DNA of 64,000 nt from Chitinophagaceae bacterium (GTDB lineage Bacteria; Bacteroidota; Bacteroidia; Chitinophagales; Chitinophagaceae), in assembly GCA_016706055.1 (NCBI GenBank), contig JADJKL010000008.1, positions 124,001 to 188,000 of the forward strand, written 5' to 3'. Positions 53,774 to 63,444 of the stretch are shown one piece after another; positions within the stretch are counted from its first letter, which is position 1, and each line of letters begins with the position of its first letter. Below the pieces are notes generated by a model that was given only the letters and a program-made list of their open reading frames with translations, was not told where the DNA came from and ran no database searches. The position numbers and the translations under genes are program-made.

Positions 53774-54826
53774 ATGTTTTTTGCTAATTCAAGATATTGG
53801 TTGCTCCAGTTAATTGGCTGGGGCTTTGTTGGTCTTGTGATGCTTTTTTTTGCACATGCTTATAAAGTAAACATTTCCGAAAAAGTTTTATTAGGTAGAA
53901 TAGCTATTGTATTTGCCGCTGGAATATTGGTAACGCATATTCTGCGCCTGGTTATTAAATGGCGAGCATGGATGATGGAATCCATAGAAAAGGCAATTCC
54001 AAAACTTATCATTGCACTTGTATTTGCATCCATGCTATTTAGCTTGATAGTATTAGGCGGGTTTGATTACTTTAAACTCGGTACTGATTCTGGGAAAAAA
54101 CTTACTTTTTTTGCAAGGCTTTTAGGTTCTACTTTTGATAATGGTCTATTTATTCTGCCATGGCTTTTGATATATTATTTCTATCATTTCTTTCAAAAAA
54201 GTCGTCGCCAGCAATTGGATACGTTGCGTTTGGAAACGCTGATAAAAGAATTGGAACTAAAAACGATTAAGGCGCATATCAATCCACATTTTATTTTTAA
54301 TGCGTTGAACAGTATCAGGGCTTTGGTAGATGAAAATCCTAAAAGAGCAAGAAGAGCAGTTACAGAATTAAGTAATATTCTGCGAAGTAGTATGCAATCA
54401 GAAAAAATGGAAACTGTTCCTTTTGAAAAAGAATTATCTATCGTAAAAGATTATCTGGCTTTGGAAAATATGCGGTTCGAAGACAGGTTAAAGATTGAAT
54501 ACCAGATTGATGAAGACACATTGAATCAACCTGTGCCACCGATGATGTTGCAAACATTAGTGGAAAATGCAATTAAGCATGGCATCAGCAAACAAATCGA
54601 TGGTGGGTTAATAAAAGTTATCTCTGATTTTAAAGGCGATTTTCATGAAATGATAGTGCAGAATACAGGCAGACTTTCTGGTGAAATAAATGAATTTGGA
54701 TTTGGTCTTTCAAGTACTAATAATAGGCTGAGTTTATTATATGGCGAAAAGGCAAATTTTGAAATAAAACAAGTAAATGGTTCAATGGTGGAAGCAAAAG
54801 TATTGATGCCAGTAACGGTTCATTAA
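53774..54826 (+). CDS. LytS/YehU-family sensor histidine kinase
   Basis: About 350 residues from the ATG at 53774 (an upstream TTG at 53768 would add two residues). Four membrane helices in residues 5-140, then a cytoplasmic helix and the His_kinase domain KAHINPHFIFNALNSIRALV near residue 172 with the phospho-accepting His, and an HATPase domain with MLQTLVENAIKHGI near 258 and GFGLSSTNNRLSLLYG near 320. The LytTR regulator follows 10 bp downstream, a classic pair. No periplasmic sensor domain, so the ligand may be sensed in the membrane. Confidence 0.9.
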   Translation: MFFANSRYWLLQLIGWGFVGLVMLFFAHAYKVNISEKVLLGRIAIVFAAGILVTHILRLVIKWRAWMMESIEKAIPKLIIALVFASMLFSLIVLGGFDYFKLGTDSGKKLTFFARLLGSTFDNGLFILPWLLIYYFYHFFQKSRRQQLDTLRLETLIKELELKTIKAHINPHFIFNALNSIRALVDENPKRARRAVTELSNILRSSMQSEKMETVPFEKELSIVKDYLALENMRFEDRLKIEYQIDEDTLNQPVPPMMLQTLVENAIKHGISKQIDGGLIKVISDFKGDFHEMIVQNTGRLSGEINEFGFGLSSTNNRLSLLYGEKANFEIKQVNGSMVEAKVLMPVTVH

Positions 54827-54836
54827 AAATTAACAT

Positions 54837-55568
54837 ATGAAGGCAATTATTATAGACGATGAAAGGTTAGCAAGGACAGAATTAAAAAAACTGTTGGAGG
54901 AGTTTCCTGAAGTAGAAATTATTGACGAAGCTGCAAATGCAGAAGAAGGCATTACGAAAATTGAAAGTCTGCATCCGGATCTTATTTTTCTGGACATTCA
55001 AATGCCAGGAAAAACTGGATTTGAAATGTTGTCAGACCTGGAAAAAACTCCGCAGGTAATATTTACAACAGCGTATGATGAATTTGCAATAAAAGCATTT
55101 CAGGTCAATGCGTTAGATTATTTACTCAAACCCATAGAGCCTAAACGACTTGCTGATGCAATTCAAAAATTGCATTTGCCAGAAGGAAAAGAAAACAGAA
55201 CGGAGACGGATGAATTTGTCAATACAAGTTTGCTTACCGAGTTAGATCAGGTATTTGTTAAAGATGGAGAGAAATGTTGGTTTGTAAAGCTGGGTGATAT
55301 ACGTTTGTTTGAAAGTGTAGGTAACTATGCCAAAGTATTTTTTGGAACCAACAAACCATTGATATTGAAGTCGCTTAATGCATTGGAAGAAAGATTGGAT
55401 GAAAAAAGTTTCTTCCGTGCAAACAGAAAGCATATTGTGAATTTGCGGATGATAGATAAAATAGAACCTTACTTCAACGGCGGTTTGCTGCTAGAATTAA
55501 AAGGTGGTGAGAAAATAGAAGTAAGCCGCAGGCAAACAGTAAAGTTTAAAGAGATGATGAGTTTATAA
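54837..55568 (+). CDS. LytTR-type response regulator
   Basis: 243 residues. Receiver domain with DDE near residue 7, phosphoacceptor in DLIFLDIQMPGKTG near 53 and YLLKPIEP near 100; then a LytTR DNA-binding domain (residues about 140-240) with FRANRKHIVNLRMIDKIEPY. Coupled with the LytS-type kinase upstream. Target genes are not identifiable here; the two M28 peptidase genes downstream are the nearest candidates. Confidence 0.93.
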   Translation: MKAIIIDDERLARTELKKLLEEFPEVEIIDEAANAEEGITKIESLHPDLIFLDIQMPGKTGFEMLSDLEKTPQVIFTTAYDEFAIKAFQVNALDYLLKPIEPKRLADAIQKLHLPEGKENRTETDEFVNTSLLTELDQVFVKDGEKCWFVKLGDIRLFESVGNYAKVFFGTNKPLILKSLNALEERLDEKSFFRANRKHIVNLRMIDKIEPYFNGGLLLELKGGEKIEVSRRQTVKFKEMMSL

Positions 55569-55663
55569 TAAACAGGCAATTGACAATAGACAAACAGAAT
55601 TTGCCATTTGTTCATTGCCAATTCTACAATAGCAATTTATCTGAATCTAAAATTAAATTATCA

Positions 55664-56989
55664 ATGAAGAGATTATTAGTGATGAGGTTGTTGTTAGCAA
55701 CAATCTCTTTTTTTTTACTTACAGGATGTGGTAATTCGCAAAAAACTACACAGTCGACCGCAAATAGCATTGATGACATAATTAATGTGAAAGAAGTGGA
55801 GAGAATTGAAAAAGTATTGGCTGCCGATGAAATGCGAGGTCGTAAAACTTTTTCTCCAGAAATAGATAAGGCAGCCGATTTTATTGCTGCTGAATTTAAA
55901 GCCGCAGGTTTGCAAACTTGGAATAATGCTGTTGGCTACAGACAGGAATTTGCAATGATAAAAGCAAAACATATAGCTACCACTGCAAGTTTTGACGAAG
56001 TGCCAGTTGATGAGAAAAATATTATTGTTATTACCTGTCAGCCGCAGTTTACTATCAATCAGACAACTCGTTACCAGAAAGTATTTATTAAAAAAGGTGA
56101 GAATCTTTTTTCCGCAGCAAGAAAATATTTACAGACAAATAATAACCTGCTTGTTTTAGTAGATAAAAGTTTTGCAAATAGTTTCGGCAATCTGAGCAGG
56201 TTGAGGAATAATATGACCAAGACAAATACTAATATAGTTTTTGTCTTGTCAGATACGGAACCAACAAACTATGAAATAACATCTACACATGAAATAACAG
56301 AACAAAAGCTGGCAAATGTAGTTGCGGTTTTACCTGGAAAAAGTAAGAAAGACGAATATGTTGTTTTCTCTGGACATTACGATCATCTTGGTATTGGTAA
56401 GCCAGTCAACGGAGATTCAATTTACAACGGTGCTAATGATGATGCAGCAGGTACTACAGCAGTAATGGTGTTGGCAAAATATTTTAAGCAGTTAAATAAT
56501 AATGAAAGAACAATTGTGTTCGTTGCTTTTACTGCCGAAGAAGTTGGCGGTTTTGGTTCGCAATATTTTTCAAAGCAAATGGATGCCGATAAAGTAATGG
56601 CGATGTTCAATATTGAAATGATTGGTACCGATAGTAAATGGGGAAAGAACTCTGCATATATCACCGGTTATGAAAAAACAGATATGGGTGAAATTTTAAA
56701 AAAGGATTTAGCAGGAACAGCATTTACTTTTTATCCTGATCCATATCCAACACAGAATTTATTTTATCGTTCTGATAATGCAACACTGGCAAGACTGGGT
56801 GTGCCGGCACATACAATTTCTACTTCTAAAATGGATAACGAACCCAATTATCATAAAGTAACCGACCATGTGGAAACTTTGGATATGGAAAACATGACCA
56901 TGATCATTAAGGCAATTGCATTAAGTTCAAGAAGTATAATTGCAGGAACGGCTACGCCAACGAGGGTGAAGGTGGATGAGTTGAGATAA
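55664..56989 (+). CDS. M28-family metallopeptidase, lipoprotein
   Basis: Zinc aminopeptidase, 441 residues from the ATG at 55664; the longer frame from 55580 adds residues without signal-peptide character. Lipobox FLLTGC at residue 16-21. Metal ligands in FSGHYDHLGIG near residue 224, GANDDAAGTTAVM, and FTAEEVGGFGS with the catalytic Glu-Glu; later FNIEMIGTDS and the final His in PNYHKVTDHVE. A paralogue follows directly. Confidence 0.9.
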   Translation: MKRLLVMRLLLATISFFLLTGCGNSQKTTQSTANSIDDIINVKEVERIEKVLAADEMRGRKTFSPEIDKAADFIAAEFKAAGLQTWNNAVGYRQEFAMIKAKHIATTASFDEVPVDEKNIIVITCQPQFTINQTTRYQKVFIKKGENLFSAARKYLQTNNNLLVLVDKSFANSFGNLSRLRNNMTKTNTNIVFVLSDTEPTNYEITSTHEITEQKLANVVAVLPGKSKKDEYVVFSGHYDHLGIGKPVNGDSIYNGANDDAAGTTAVMVLAKYFKQLNNNERTIVFVAFTAEEVGGFGSQYFSKQMDADKVMAMFNIEMIGTDSKWGKNSAYITGYEKTDMGEILKKDLAGTAFTFYPDPYPTQNLFYRSDNATLARLGVPAHTISTSKMDNEPNYHKVTDHVETLDMENMTMIIKAIALSSRSIIAGTATPTRVKVDELR

Positions 56990-57005
56990 TTACTTATTTT
57001 AAAGA

Positions 57006-58297
57006 GTGAATTTTATAAAGTATTTATTGGTTTTAGTGGCATTCCTATTAGTTGGGCATTCGGTTTTGTTTTCTCAAGACACTAATGGTGCAATTAATGA
57101 AAAGAATGTTTTAGAAACAATAAGCATTCTTGCCTCAGATTCATTGGGAGGAAGAGGGAATGGGACGGCAGACATTTTAAAGGCTGGGGTTTATATCGGA
57201 AATAGATTTAAAGAAGCTGGCTTAAAACCTTTAACTGGTCAGATAGGATTTTTTGTGCCGTTTACCTTACCGGGTAACAAAGGAACTTCTGCACCTGATA
57301 TTTTAGAATGGAATGGAGAACTTGTTTCACCTGGAAAATTTATGTTTCTCCATACAATGCCCGGCAATTATTCTCCAAAAAATATTAGTGATTTCAAGAT
57401 TGTGAAACTTGATACATGTTTTGATGAAAACGTCCTAAGTGATTTAGTGAAATCTGATTCTAATGTACTTGTTTGGACTAATAAACTTCAGCTTGATGAA
57501 GAGAATTATTTTCAGAAATAATAAATATGCCCGAAGGTGGATTGTCAAAGAATATTCTTTTGGTATATGCTGACAACAAGCCGGCTTCAATTACGCTTAC
57601 CGGCGAGTCATTTTATTATAATAGTAAAGGGTATAATGTTGTTGGTATGTTACCGGGCAAATCAAAACCAAATGAAGTTGTTATTTTTTCAGCTCACTAC
57701 GATCACATGGGAATAAATACCAAGAATCCGAAGGATTTAATAATGAATGGTGCTAATGATGATGCATCTGGTACAACAGCGGTTATAGCTCTTGCTGATT
57801 ATTTTGCGAAGCTTGATAATAATGAAAGAACAATTCTATTCTGTGCTTTTGCCGGAGAAGAGCTTGGGTTAGTTGGGTCGTATGATTTTATAAATTACCT
57901 TATTCCCGAATCTGTTGTTGCAATGATTAACATTGAAATGATTGCAATTCCTCAGTTTGGCAAAAATAAAATTATGATTACAGGTGAACGAAATTCTGAT
58001 TTGCCTGAAATTTTAAAATCGGGTATGTCGAAAAGTAATTTTAGCTTTCGCAGAGATAATGATGAAAGAAAAGCTCTTTTTACAAGAAGCGATAATTATC
58101 CGTTCGCAATTCAACAGATTCCTGCTCACACTATAATGGGAAGCGATGATGATGACCCTTGTTATCATCGTCCTTGCGATGAAGTAAGTAGAATAGATGC
58201 AAATTATATGACCAGAGTAATAAAAGCTATTGCAACAAGTGTTTCAGATATTTTAAACGGGAAACTAACACCAAAAAGAATAAAGCATATCTATTAA
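57006..58297 (+). CDS. M28-family metallopeptidase, second copy, frame broken once
   Basis: Paralogue of the preceding gene, about 430 residues once one T is added to the run at 57509-57512 (then YFSEIINMPEGG). Signal peptide at the N-terminus (start GTG at 57006), without lipobox cysteine. Zinc motifs FSAHYDHMGIN, GANDDASGTTAVI, FAGEELGLVGS and CYHRPCDEV. In this copy the PA-like insert between the protease halves is shorter. It ends convergently with the GGGP synthase gene, overlapping it by four bases. Confidence 0.85.
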
Positions 58298-59049
58298 ACT
58301 TTAACAGGCACACTATGCACCGCATCACTCATTTCTTTAATCAACGATGCATCTTTTTCAATCGCATTACCCACAACAATTACATCGGCACCGGCTTTGC
58401 AATTCAGATAAGCTTTTTCAGGTTGCAAAATGCCTCCGCCAACGATTAATGGAACTTCTATCTGGTCTGCCACAGCTTTTATCATGCTTTCTGTAATAGG
58501 TCGTTTTGCACCGCTGCCGCTGTCCATGTAAATTAATTTCATACCCAGCATTTCCCCAGCCATTGCTGTGCACATGGCTATTTCATTTTTATCCGCAGGC
58601 ACGGGTGATGCGTTGCTGATATATGATACCGTGGTTGGAGCACCGCCATCTACAACGATATAACCTGTTGGCATTATTTCCAGTCCGCTTTGTTTTACAA
58701 ATGGAGCAGAAACTACATGCTGTCCAATTAGTAACTCCGGGTTTCGTCCGGATATTAAAGAGAGATACAATAATGCATCAGCATACTTACTTATCTGCGA
58801 AGGGCTGCCGGGGAAAAGAATAACTGGAATAGCACAGCTTTGTTTTATTTGCTGCACACATTCATCCAAGTGATTAGAAATAACTAAACTGCCGCCAACT
58901 AAAAGATAGTCGACTTTTGCTGCTACAGAAAGTTCAACGAGTTCATCTAGCATAGGTTTATTAACCTTATCAGGATCAATAAGTACAGCAAAAGACTTTT
59001 TGCCTTGTACTTTTTTAGCGGCCAGAGTATTGTATATCGTTGACTTCAT
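58294..59049 (-). CDS. Geranylgeranylglyceryl phosphate synthase family (GGGPS/PcrB-like)
   Basis: TIM-barrel prenyltransferase that joins a polyprenyl diphosphate to glycerol 1-phosphate, best known from archaeal lipid synthesis. From Met at 59049 it has 251 residues. Motifs are FAVLIDPDKVNK near residue 20, DYLLVGGSLVIS near 48, LFPGSPSQIS near 75, YMDSGSGAKRPI near 175 and VPLIVGGGILQPEKA near 200. Bacteroidota are known to carry group II GGGPS. Whether glycerol 1-phosphate is made here is not shown by the window. Confidence 0.9.
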   Translation of the reverse strand: MKSTIYNTLAAKKVQGKKSFAVLIDPDKVNKPMLDELVELSVAAKVDYLLVGGSLVISNHLDECVQQIKQSCAIPVILFPGSPSQISKYADALLYLSLISGRNPELLIGQHVVSAPFVKQSGLEIMPTGYIVVDGGAPTTVSYISNASPVPADKNEIAMCTAMAGEMLGMKLIYMDSGSGAKRPITESMIKAVADQIEVPLIVGGGILQPEKAYLNCKAGADVIVVGNAIEKDASLIKEMSDAVHSVPVKV

Positions 59050-59112
59050 CCGGTAAGGGTTGTTATGTGCAAAAATGCAAAAAACTTTCGGCATTCCCCA
59101 CTTGTAATACAA

Positions 59113-59656
59113 ATAGATATTTAATCCAATTTGCCAGTTTTAAAGGTCATATCTATTAACGAAAATGGCGATAGTTCAGGTTTTTTAAATAAGATAATTT
59201 GGAAACAGCGTTTACTAAAATATAAATAACATCTTACGTATGCCACAAACGAAAATCTTCCATTATTTTTTAACAAATTATTTTTTAAAATTGATAAATG
59301 AATGAAATGCCTTACTGTAAAGACTTTCAGAAATAGTAAGTCAAAAAAGTGAGTAAAATCAATACTTTCAGGCGATAATATCGTATAAACCCTTACCTGA
59401 ATTAGGTTCTATTCAATCATGTTTTTCCCGTTTATTTTGATAGGTTTCCGGAACAATATTTCCAAAAAAAATTACCCAATAAATAAGGGCATAATGTGAG
59501 AAAATGCCAAGAATCAATACAGGCTTGCTTTATCTGTTTTAAAACCTGCTTATCCACAGAATGTGCATATTTCAGATTATGAATTACAGATAGTTAAAAA
59601 TATTTTCGTCAAGGACGATTACAGTTATTTAACCCGTTAGAAATTCTTATTTAGTT
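59113..59656. promoter_or_regulatory. Long AT-rich leader upstream of nrdJ
   Basis: A gene-free 544 bp, very AT-rich. It contains a perfect DnaA box TTATCCACA at 59550-59558 and a divergent near-box TGTGCATAT at 59562-59570. I see no cobalamin riboswitch core, although nrdJ encodes a B12-dependent enzyme, and no clear NrdR box pair. Confidence 0.5.
59550..59558 (+). promoter_or_regulatory. DnaA box upstream of nrdJ
   Basis: TTATCCACA agrees fully with TTATNCACA. It lies about 100 bp upstream of the nrdJ ATG. DnaA control of ribonucleotide reductase genes is known from E. coli, so this is plausible, but a 9-bp match by itself is weak. Confidence 0.4.
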
Positions 59657-62600
59657 ATGGCTACCAAAACCAAAGCATCCGCAAAAAGCGGCTTGCAATT
59701 TTCTCGTCGCTTTACCCGTGACGACGTGAATGTATTTGACATGTTTGAGTATGATTACCGTACTTCAATTATTCGTAATCCGAATGGTGAAACAGTGTTC
59801 GAAATGAACAATGTGGAAGTACCCAAACAATGGAGCCAGATTGCAACCGATATACTTGCCCAAAAATATTTCCGTAAAGCTGGAGTACCACAACCTGATG
59901 GTAGTCTTGGAAGAGAAACTTCAGCAAAGCAAGTATCACATCGTATGGCCAATTGCTGGAGAGCATGGGGCGAACGCAATGGATATTTTGCTTCTGAAAA
60001 TGATGCACAAATTTTTTATGAAGAATTAGTGTATAGCATCCTTAACCAGATGTGTGTACCCAATTCACCACAATGGTTCAATACAGGCTTGCATGAAAGC
60101 TACGGCATCACTGGTAAGCCACAAGGTCATTACTATGTAGATGCAAATGATGGAGAACTAAAGAAGTCTCAGAATGCATACGAACGTCCACAGCCACATG
60201 CCTGCTTTATCTTAAGTGTTGATGATGATTTGGTAAATGAAGGTGGTATCATGGATCTGTGGGTTCGTGAAGCAAGAATTTTTAAATATGGTTCTGGTGT
60301 AGGTACAAACTATTCCAACCTTCGTGGTTCTGGTGAAAAATTAAGTGGTGGTGGAAGTTCATCAGGGTTAATGAGCTTCTTAAAAATTGGTGACAGAGCT
60401 GCTGGTGCAATAAAATCCGGTGGAACTACTCGCAGAGCTGCCAAAATGGTTTGCTTGGATTTAGACCATCCCGAAATTGTTGACTTCATCAACTGGAAAG
60501 TAGAAGAAGAAAAGAAAGTAGGTGCATTGATTGCAGCGGGTTACCCTTCTGGCTATGAAGATGAGGCTTACAGAACCGTTAGCGGACAAAACTCAAACAA
60601 CTCTATTCGTATTCCTAATTCATTCTTCGAAAAATTAGATAATAATGAAGATTGGGAATTGAAAGGAAGAATGGATGGAAGAGTAATGAAAAAAATGCCT
60701 GCAAGAGAATTATGGAATCAGATTGCATACGCTGCATGGCGTTGTGCTGACCCTGGAACGCAATACAACACTACGATCAACGAATGGCATACTTGCCCTG
60801 AAGGTGGAGAAATCAGAGCATCTAATCCTTGCTCTGAATATATGTTCTTGGATAATACTGCTTGTAACCTTGCTTCCTCTAATCTGATGAAGTTTTATGA
60901 TGCAGAGACAAAAACATTTGACGTAACAGGATATGAGTACAATTGCCGTCTTTGGACAGTTGTATTGGAAATATCTGTATTGATGGCGCAGTTCCCTTCA
61001 AAAGAAGTGGCACAATTGAGCTATGAGTACAGAACATTGGGATTAGGTTATGCAAACCTTGGAACCATGTTGATGGTTAGTGGTATTCCTTACGATAGTG
61101 AAGAAGCAAGAGGAATTGCTGGAGCCATCACCGCTATCATGACGGGGATTGCTTACAAAACATCTGCAGAGATGGCGCAGGTACTAGGTGCATTTCCAAG
61201 ATATGAAGATAATAAGGAGCACATGATGAAAGTAATGCGTAACCATCGCCTTGCTGCTTATGATGCTGATGAATTTGAAGGATTGAGTTTGAAGCCACAA
61301 GGTATTCAATCAAAATATTGCCCTGATTACTTACTGAAAGCAGCTTGTAAAGCATGGGATGATGCAGTAGAGATGGGAGAGAAGTTTGGTTACAGAAATG
61401 CACAGGCTACGGTTATTGCACCAACAGGAACAATCGGATTGGTAATGGATTGTGATACTACAGGTGTAGAGCCAGATTTTGCTTTGGTGAAATTTAAAAA
61501 ATTGTCTGGTGGTGGTTATTTCAAAATTATTAACCAGTCTGTACCATCCGCATTAAAGCATTTGGGTTATTCTCAAAAAGAATCTGATGCAATTATTAAA
61601 TATGCAACAGGCTCGGCTTCATTTGCTGGTGCGCCGCATATCAATCACCAGACATTAAGTGAGAAAGGATTTATTGCAGATGAAATTAAAAAATTAGATG
61701 CTGCGGCATTGACTGCATTTGAAGTTGGCTTCATCTTCAACAAATATTCGCTGGGTGAAGAGTGTCTGCAAAGACTTGGCTTTACAGAAGAAGAATATAA
61801 TGATGGAGAATGGAGTATGCTGGAAGCTCTTGGATTTACAGACGAGCAAATTGAAGAAACTAACAATTACGTTTGCGGAACGATGATGCTTGAAGGAGCA
61901 CCAGGATTAAAAGATGAACACCTGCCCGTTTTTGACTGTGCCAATAGATGTGGACAAAAAGGCCAACGTTATATTCATGCACATGGCCATATCCGTATGA
62001 TGGGAGCTACGCAGCCATTTATCAGTGGTGCTATCTCCAAAACGATCAACTTGCCTTATGAAGCAAAGGTTGAAGAAATAGCAGATGCGTATTACCTGAG
62101 CTGGCAGCTTGGCTTAAAAGCAAATGCATTGTACCGTGATGGTTCTAAATTATCACAGCCATTAAGCAACAAAAGTGATAAGAAGAAAAAAGACGATACA
62201 AAATCTACAGTAGAAGCTGAGGATCAACTTTCGACAAAAGGGGAATCCAACATTGTAGATATGGGCAAACTGACCGTTGAAGAATTGCTGGATGAAGTAA
62301 CTAAAAGAGTACAAGCATCTCCTGATACAAAACTGAAAAGAAAACTTGCCAGCATTGTAGAAAGAAGAGCATTGCCAGCCAAGCGTCGTGGCTTTACACA
62401 AAAAGCAAAGATCAACGGACAAGCAATCTTCCTTCGCACTGGTGAATACAGTGATGGAACATTGGGAGAAATTTTTGTAGACATGGCGAAGGAAGGAGCA
62501 ACCATGCGTAGCATGATGAACTGTTTTGCTATTTCCATTTCTATTGGTATGCAATATGGTGTTCCTTTAGAAGAGTTTGTTGACAAATTTGCTTTCACAA

Positions 62601-63034
62601 GATTTGATCCATCCGGATTTGTAGAGCATCCGAATATAAAATCAACAACTTCAATCGTTGACTTTATTTTCCGTGTATTAGGATATGAGTATTTAGGTCG
62701 TACGGATCTTGTTCATGTACTGGACAAACCGGAAATTTTGAATACCGGTGCAGATGATTGGGATGAAGTGCCGTCTAATCCATTAGAGTATGTTCCGCAT
62801 GAGTTATCAAGTTTACGGGTTACCCCGTCATCCGGTGCAGCAGCAGCGCAGCCGGTGAAAAATCAGCGGACTGTACAAACTGCAAAAATGGACACCAGCT
62901 TTGAAGCTATGAATGCGATGAATAAAGGAATGCAGGGAGATGCGCCGGCTTGTTCCAATTGTGGACATATAACTATTAGAAGCGGCACTTGTTACAAATG
63001 CCTTAACTGTGGCACACAAGGTGGATGCAGTTAG
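59657..63034 (+). CDS. nrdJ: Vitamin B12-dependent (class II) ribonucleotide reductase
   Basis: Adenosylcobalamin-dependent reductase, 1125 residues. Marks are YSILNQMCVPNSPQWFNTG near residue 128, PHACFILSVDDDL near 180, IRASNPCSEYMFLDNTACNL near 385 with the active-site Asn/Cys/Glu, APTGTIGLVMDCDTTGVEPD near 590, and a C-terminal zinc-ribbon CSNCGHITI...CYKCLNCG ending in CS. A charged linker (residues about 835-865, Lys/Asp-rich) precedes the C-terminal domains. Class II enzymes work with or without oxygen. Frame intact over 3.4 kb and closed by a strong terminator. Confidence 0.95.
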   Translation: MATKTKASAKSGLQFSRRFTRDDVNVFDMFEYDYRTSIIRNPNGETVFEMNNVEVPKQWSQIATDILAQKYFRKAGVPQPDGSLGRETSAKQVSHRMANCWRAWGERNGYFASENDAQIFYEELVYSILNQMCVPNSPQWFNTGLHESYGITGKPQGHYYVDANDGELKKSQNAYERPQPHACFILSVDDDLVNEGGIMDLWVREARIFKYGSGVGTNYSNLRGSGEKLSGGGSSSGLMSFLKIGDRAAGAIKSGGTTRRAAKMVCLDLDHPEIVDFINWKVEEEKKVGALIAAGYPSGYEDEAYRTVSGQNSNNSIRIPNSFFEKLDNNEDWELKGRMDGRVMKKMPARELWNQIAYAAWRCADPGTQYNTTINEWHTCPEGGEIRASNPCSEYMFLDNTACNLASSNLMKFYDAETKTFDVTGYEYNCRLWTVVLEISVLMAQFPSKEVAQLSYEYRTLGLGYANLGTMLMVSGIPYDSEEARGIAGAITAIMTGIAYKTSAEMAQVLGAFPRYEDNKEHMMKVMRNHRLAAYDADEFEGLSLKPQGIQSKYCPDYLLKAACKAWDDAVEMGEKFGYRNAQATVIAPTGTIGLVMDCDTTGVEPDFALVKFKKLSGGGYFKIINQSVPSALKHLGYSQKESDAIIKYATGSASFAGAPHINHQTLSEKGFIADEIKKLDAAALTAFEVGFIFNKYSLGEECLQRLGFTEEEYNDGEWSMLEALGFTDEQIEETNNYVCGTMMLEGAPGLKDEHLPVFDCANRCGQKGQRYIHAHGHIRMMGATQPFISGAISKTINLPYEAKVEEIADAYYLSWQLGLKANALYRDGSKLSQPLSNKSDKKKKDDTKSTVEAEDQLSTKGESNIVDMGKLTVEELLDEVTKRVQASPDTKLKRKLASIVERRALPAKRRGFTQKAKINGQAIFLRTGEYSDGTLGEIFVDMAKEGATMRSMMNCFAISISIGMQYGVPLEEFVDKFAFTRFDPSGFVEHPNIKSTTSIVDFIFRVLGYEYLGRTDLVHVLDKPEILNTGADDWDEVPSNPLEYVPHELSSLRVTPSSGAAAAQPVKNQRTVQTAKMDTSFEAMNAMNKGMQGDAPACSNCGHITIRSGTCYKCLNCGTQGGCS

Positions 63035-63192
63035 ATTTATCCACCGAAGCTTACTTCTTCGTTGAAACTACGGAGTATAAATTAGCGAAGGCGGATATCA
63101 AACATGTTTGGAAGATCCTCTTCCGCCACCATTTTGAATGGGGCTACAGAGGACTAGGAAAAACCAAATAAAGAGTGTACCCATTAATTCTA

Positions 63193-63224
63193 CATCCCCC
63201 GATATATCGGGGGATGTTCTTTTT
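63193..63224 (+). terminator. Terminator of nrdJ
   Basis: A perfect CATCCCCCGATA / TATCGGGGGATG palindrome (63193-63216), then TTCTTTTTT. Confidence 0.92.
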
Positions 63225-63282
63225 TATATAGTGCTGATGGAGGTTTGATAAAGGAGTAATAAAGGAACATAGGAGTTAGCTA

Positions 63283-63337
63283 CCTATAACGGGCCTATAG
63301 CTGGCCTATAAAAAGCCTATAGAGGGCCTATAGCTCG
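63283..63337. repeat. Five CCTATA boxes with exact 11-bp period
   Basis: CCTATA at 63283, 63294, 63305, 63316 and 63327, separated by ACGGG, GCTGG, AAAAG, GAGGG and followed by GCTCG. The last base of each unit is always G. No purifying reading frame is seen. The array lies about 110 bp upstream of the next ATG (63445). Confidence 0.85.
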
Positions 63338-63368
63338 ATAGTATTATTTGCTAAATATTTCTCCGACC

Positions 63369-63411
63369 GGAGTTCCTGCCATATCCTGAAATGGGGAGCA
63401 GGAGACTCCAG
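63369..63411. promoter_or_regulatory. Imperfect hairpin upstream of the SBBP-repeat gene
   Basis: GGAGTTCCTGC and GCAGGAGACTCC pair with one bulge around an 18-nt loop. It is located between the CCTATA array and the start codon, without T run. Confidence 0.4.
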
Positions 63412-63444
63412 TTGAAAAAGAGCTATTTTTAGTTTTTAACTATC

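Noticed and set aside
59113..59656. Chromosomal origin or cobalamin riboswitch before nrdJ
   Set aside because: Only one perfect DnaA box and no dnaA or cluster of boxes; no recognisable B12-box sequence.
63283..63337. CCTATA array as a CRISPR or as simple slippage repeat
   Set aside because: The unit of 11 bp is too short for CRISPR, and the varied spacers do not fit pure slippage.
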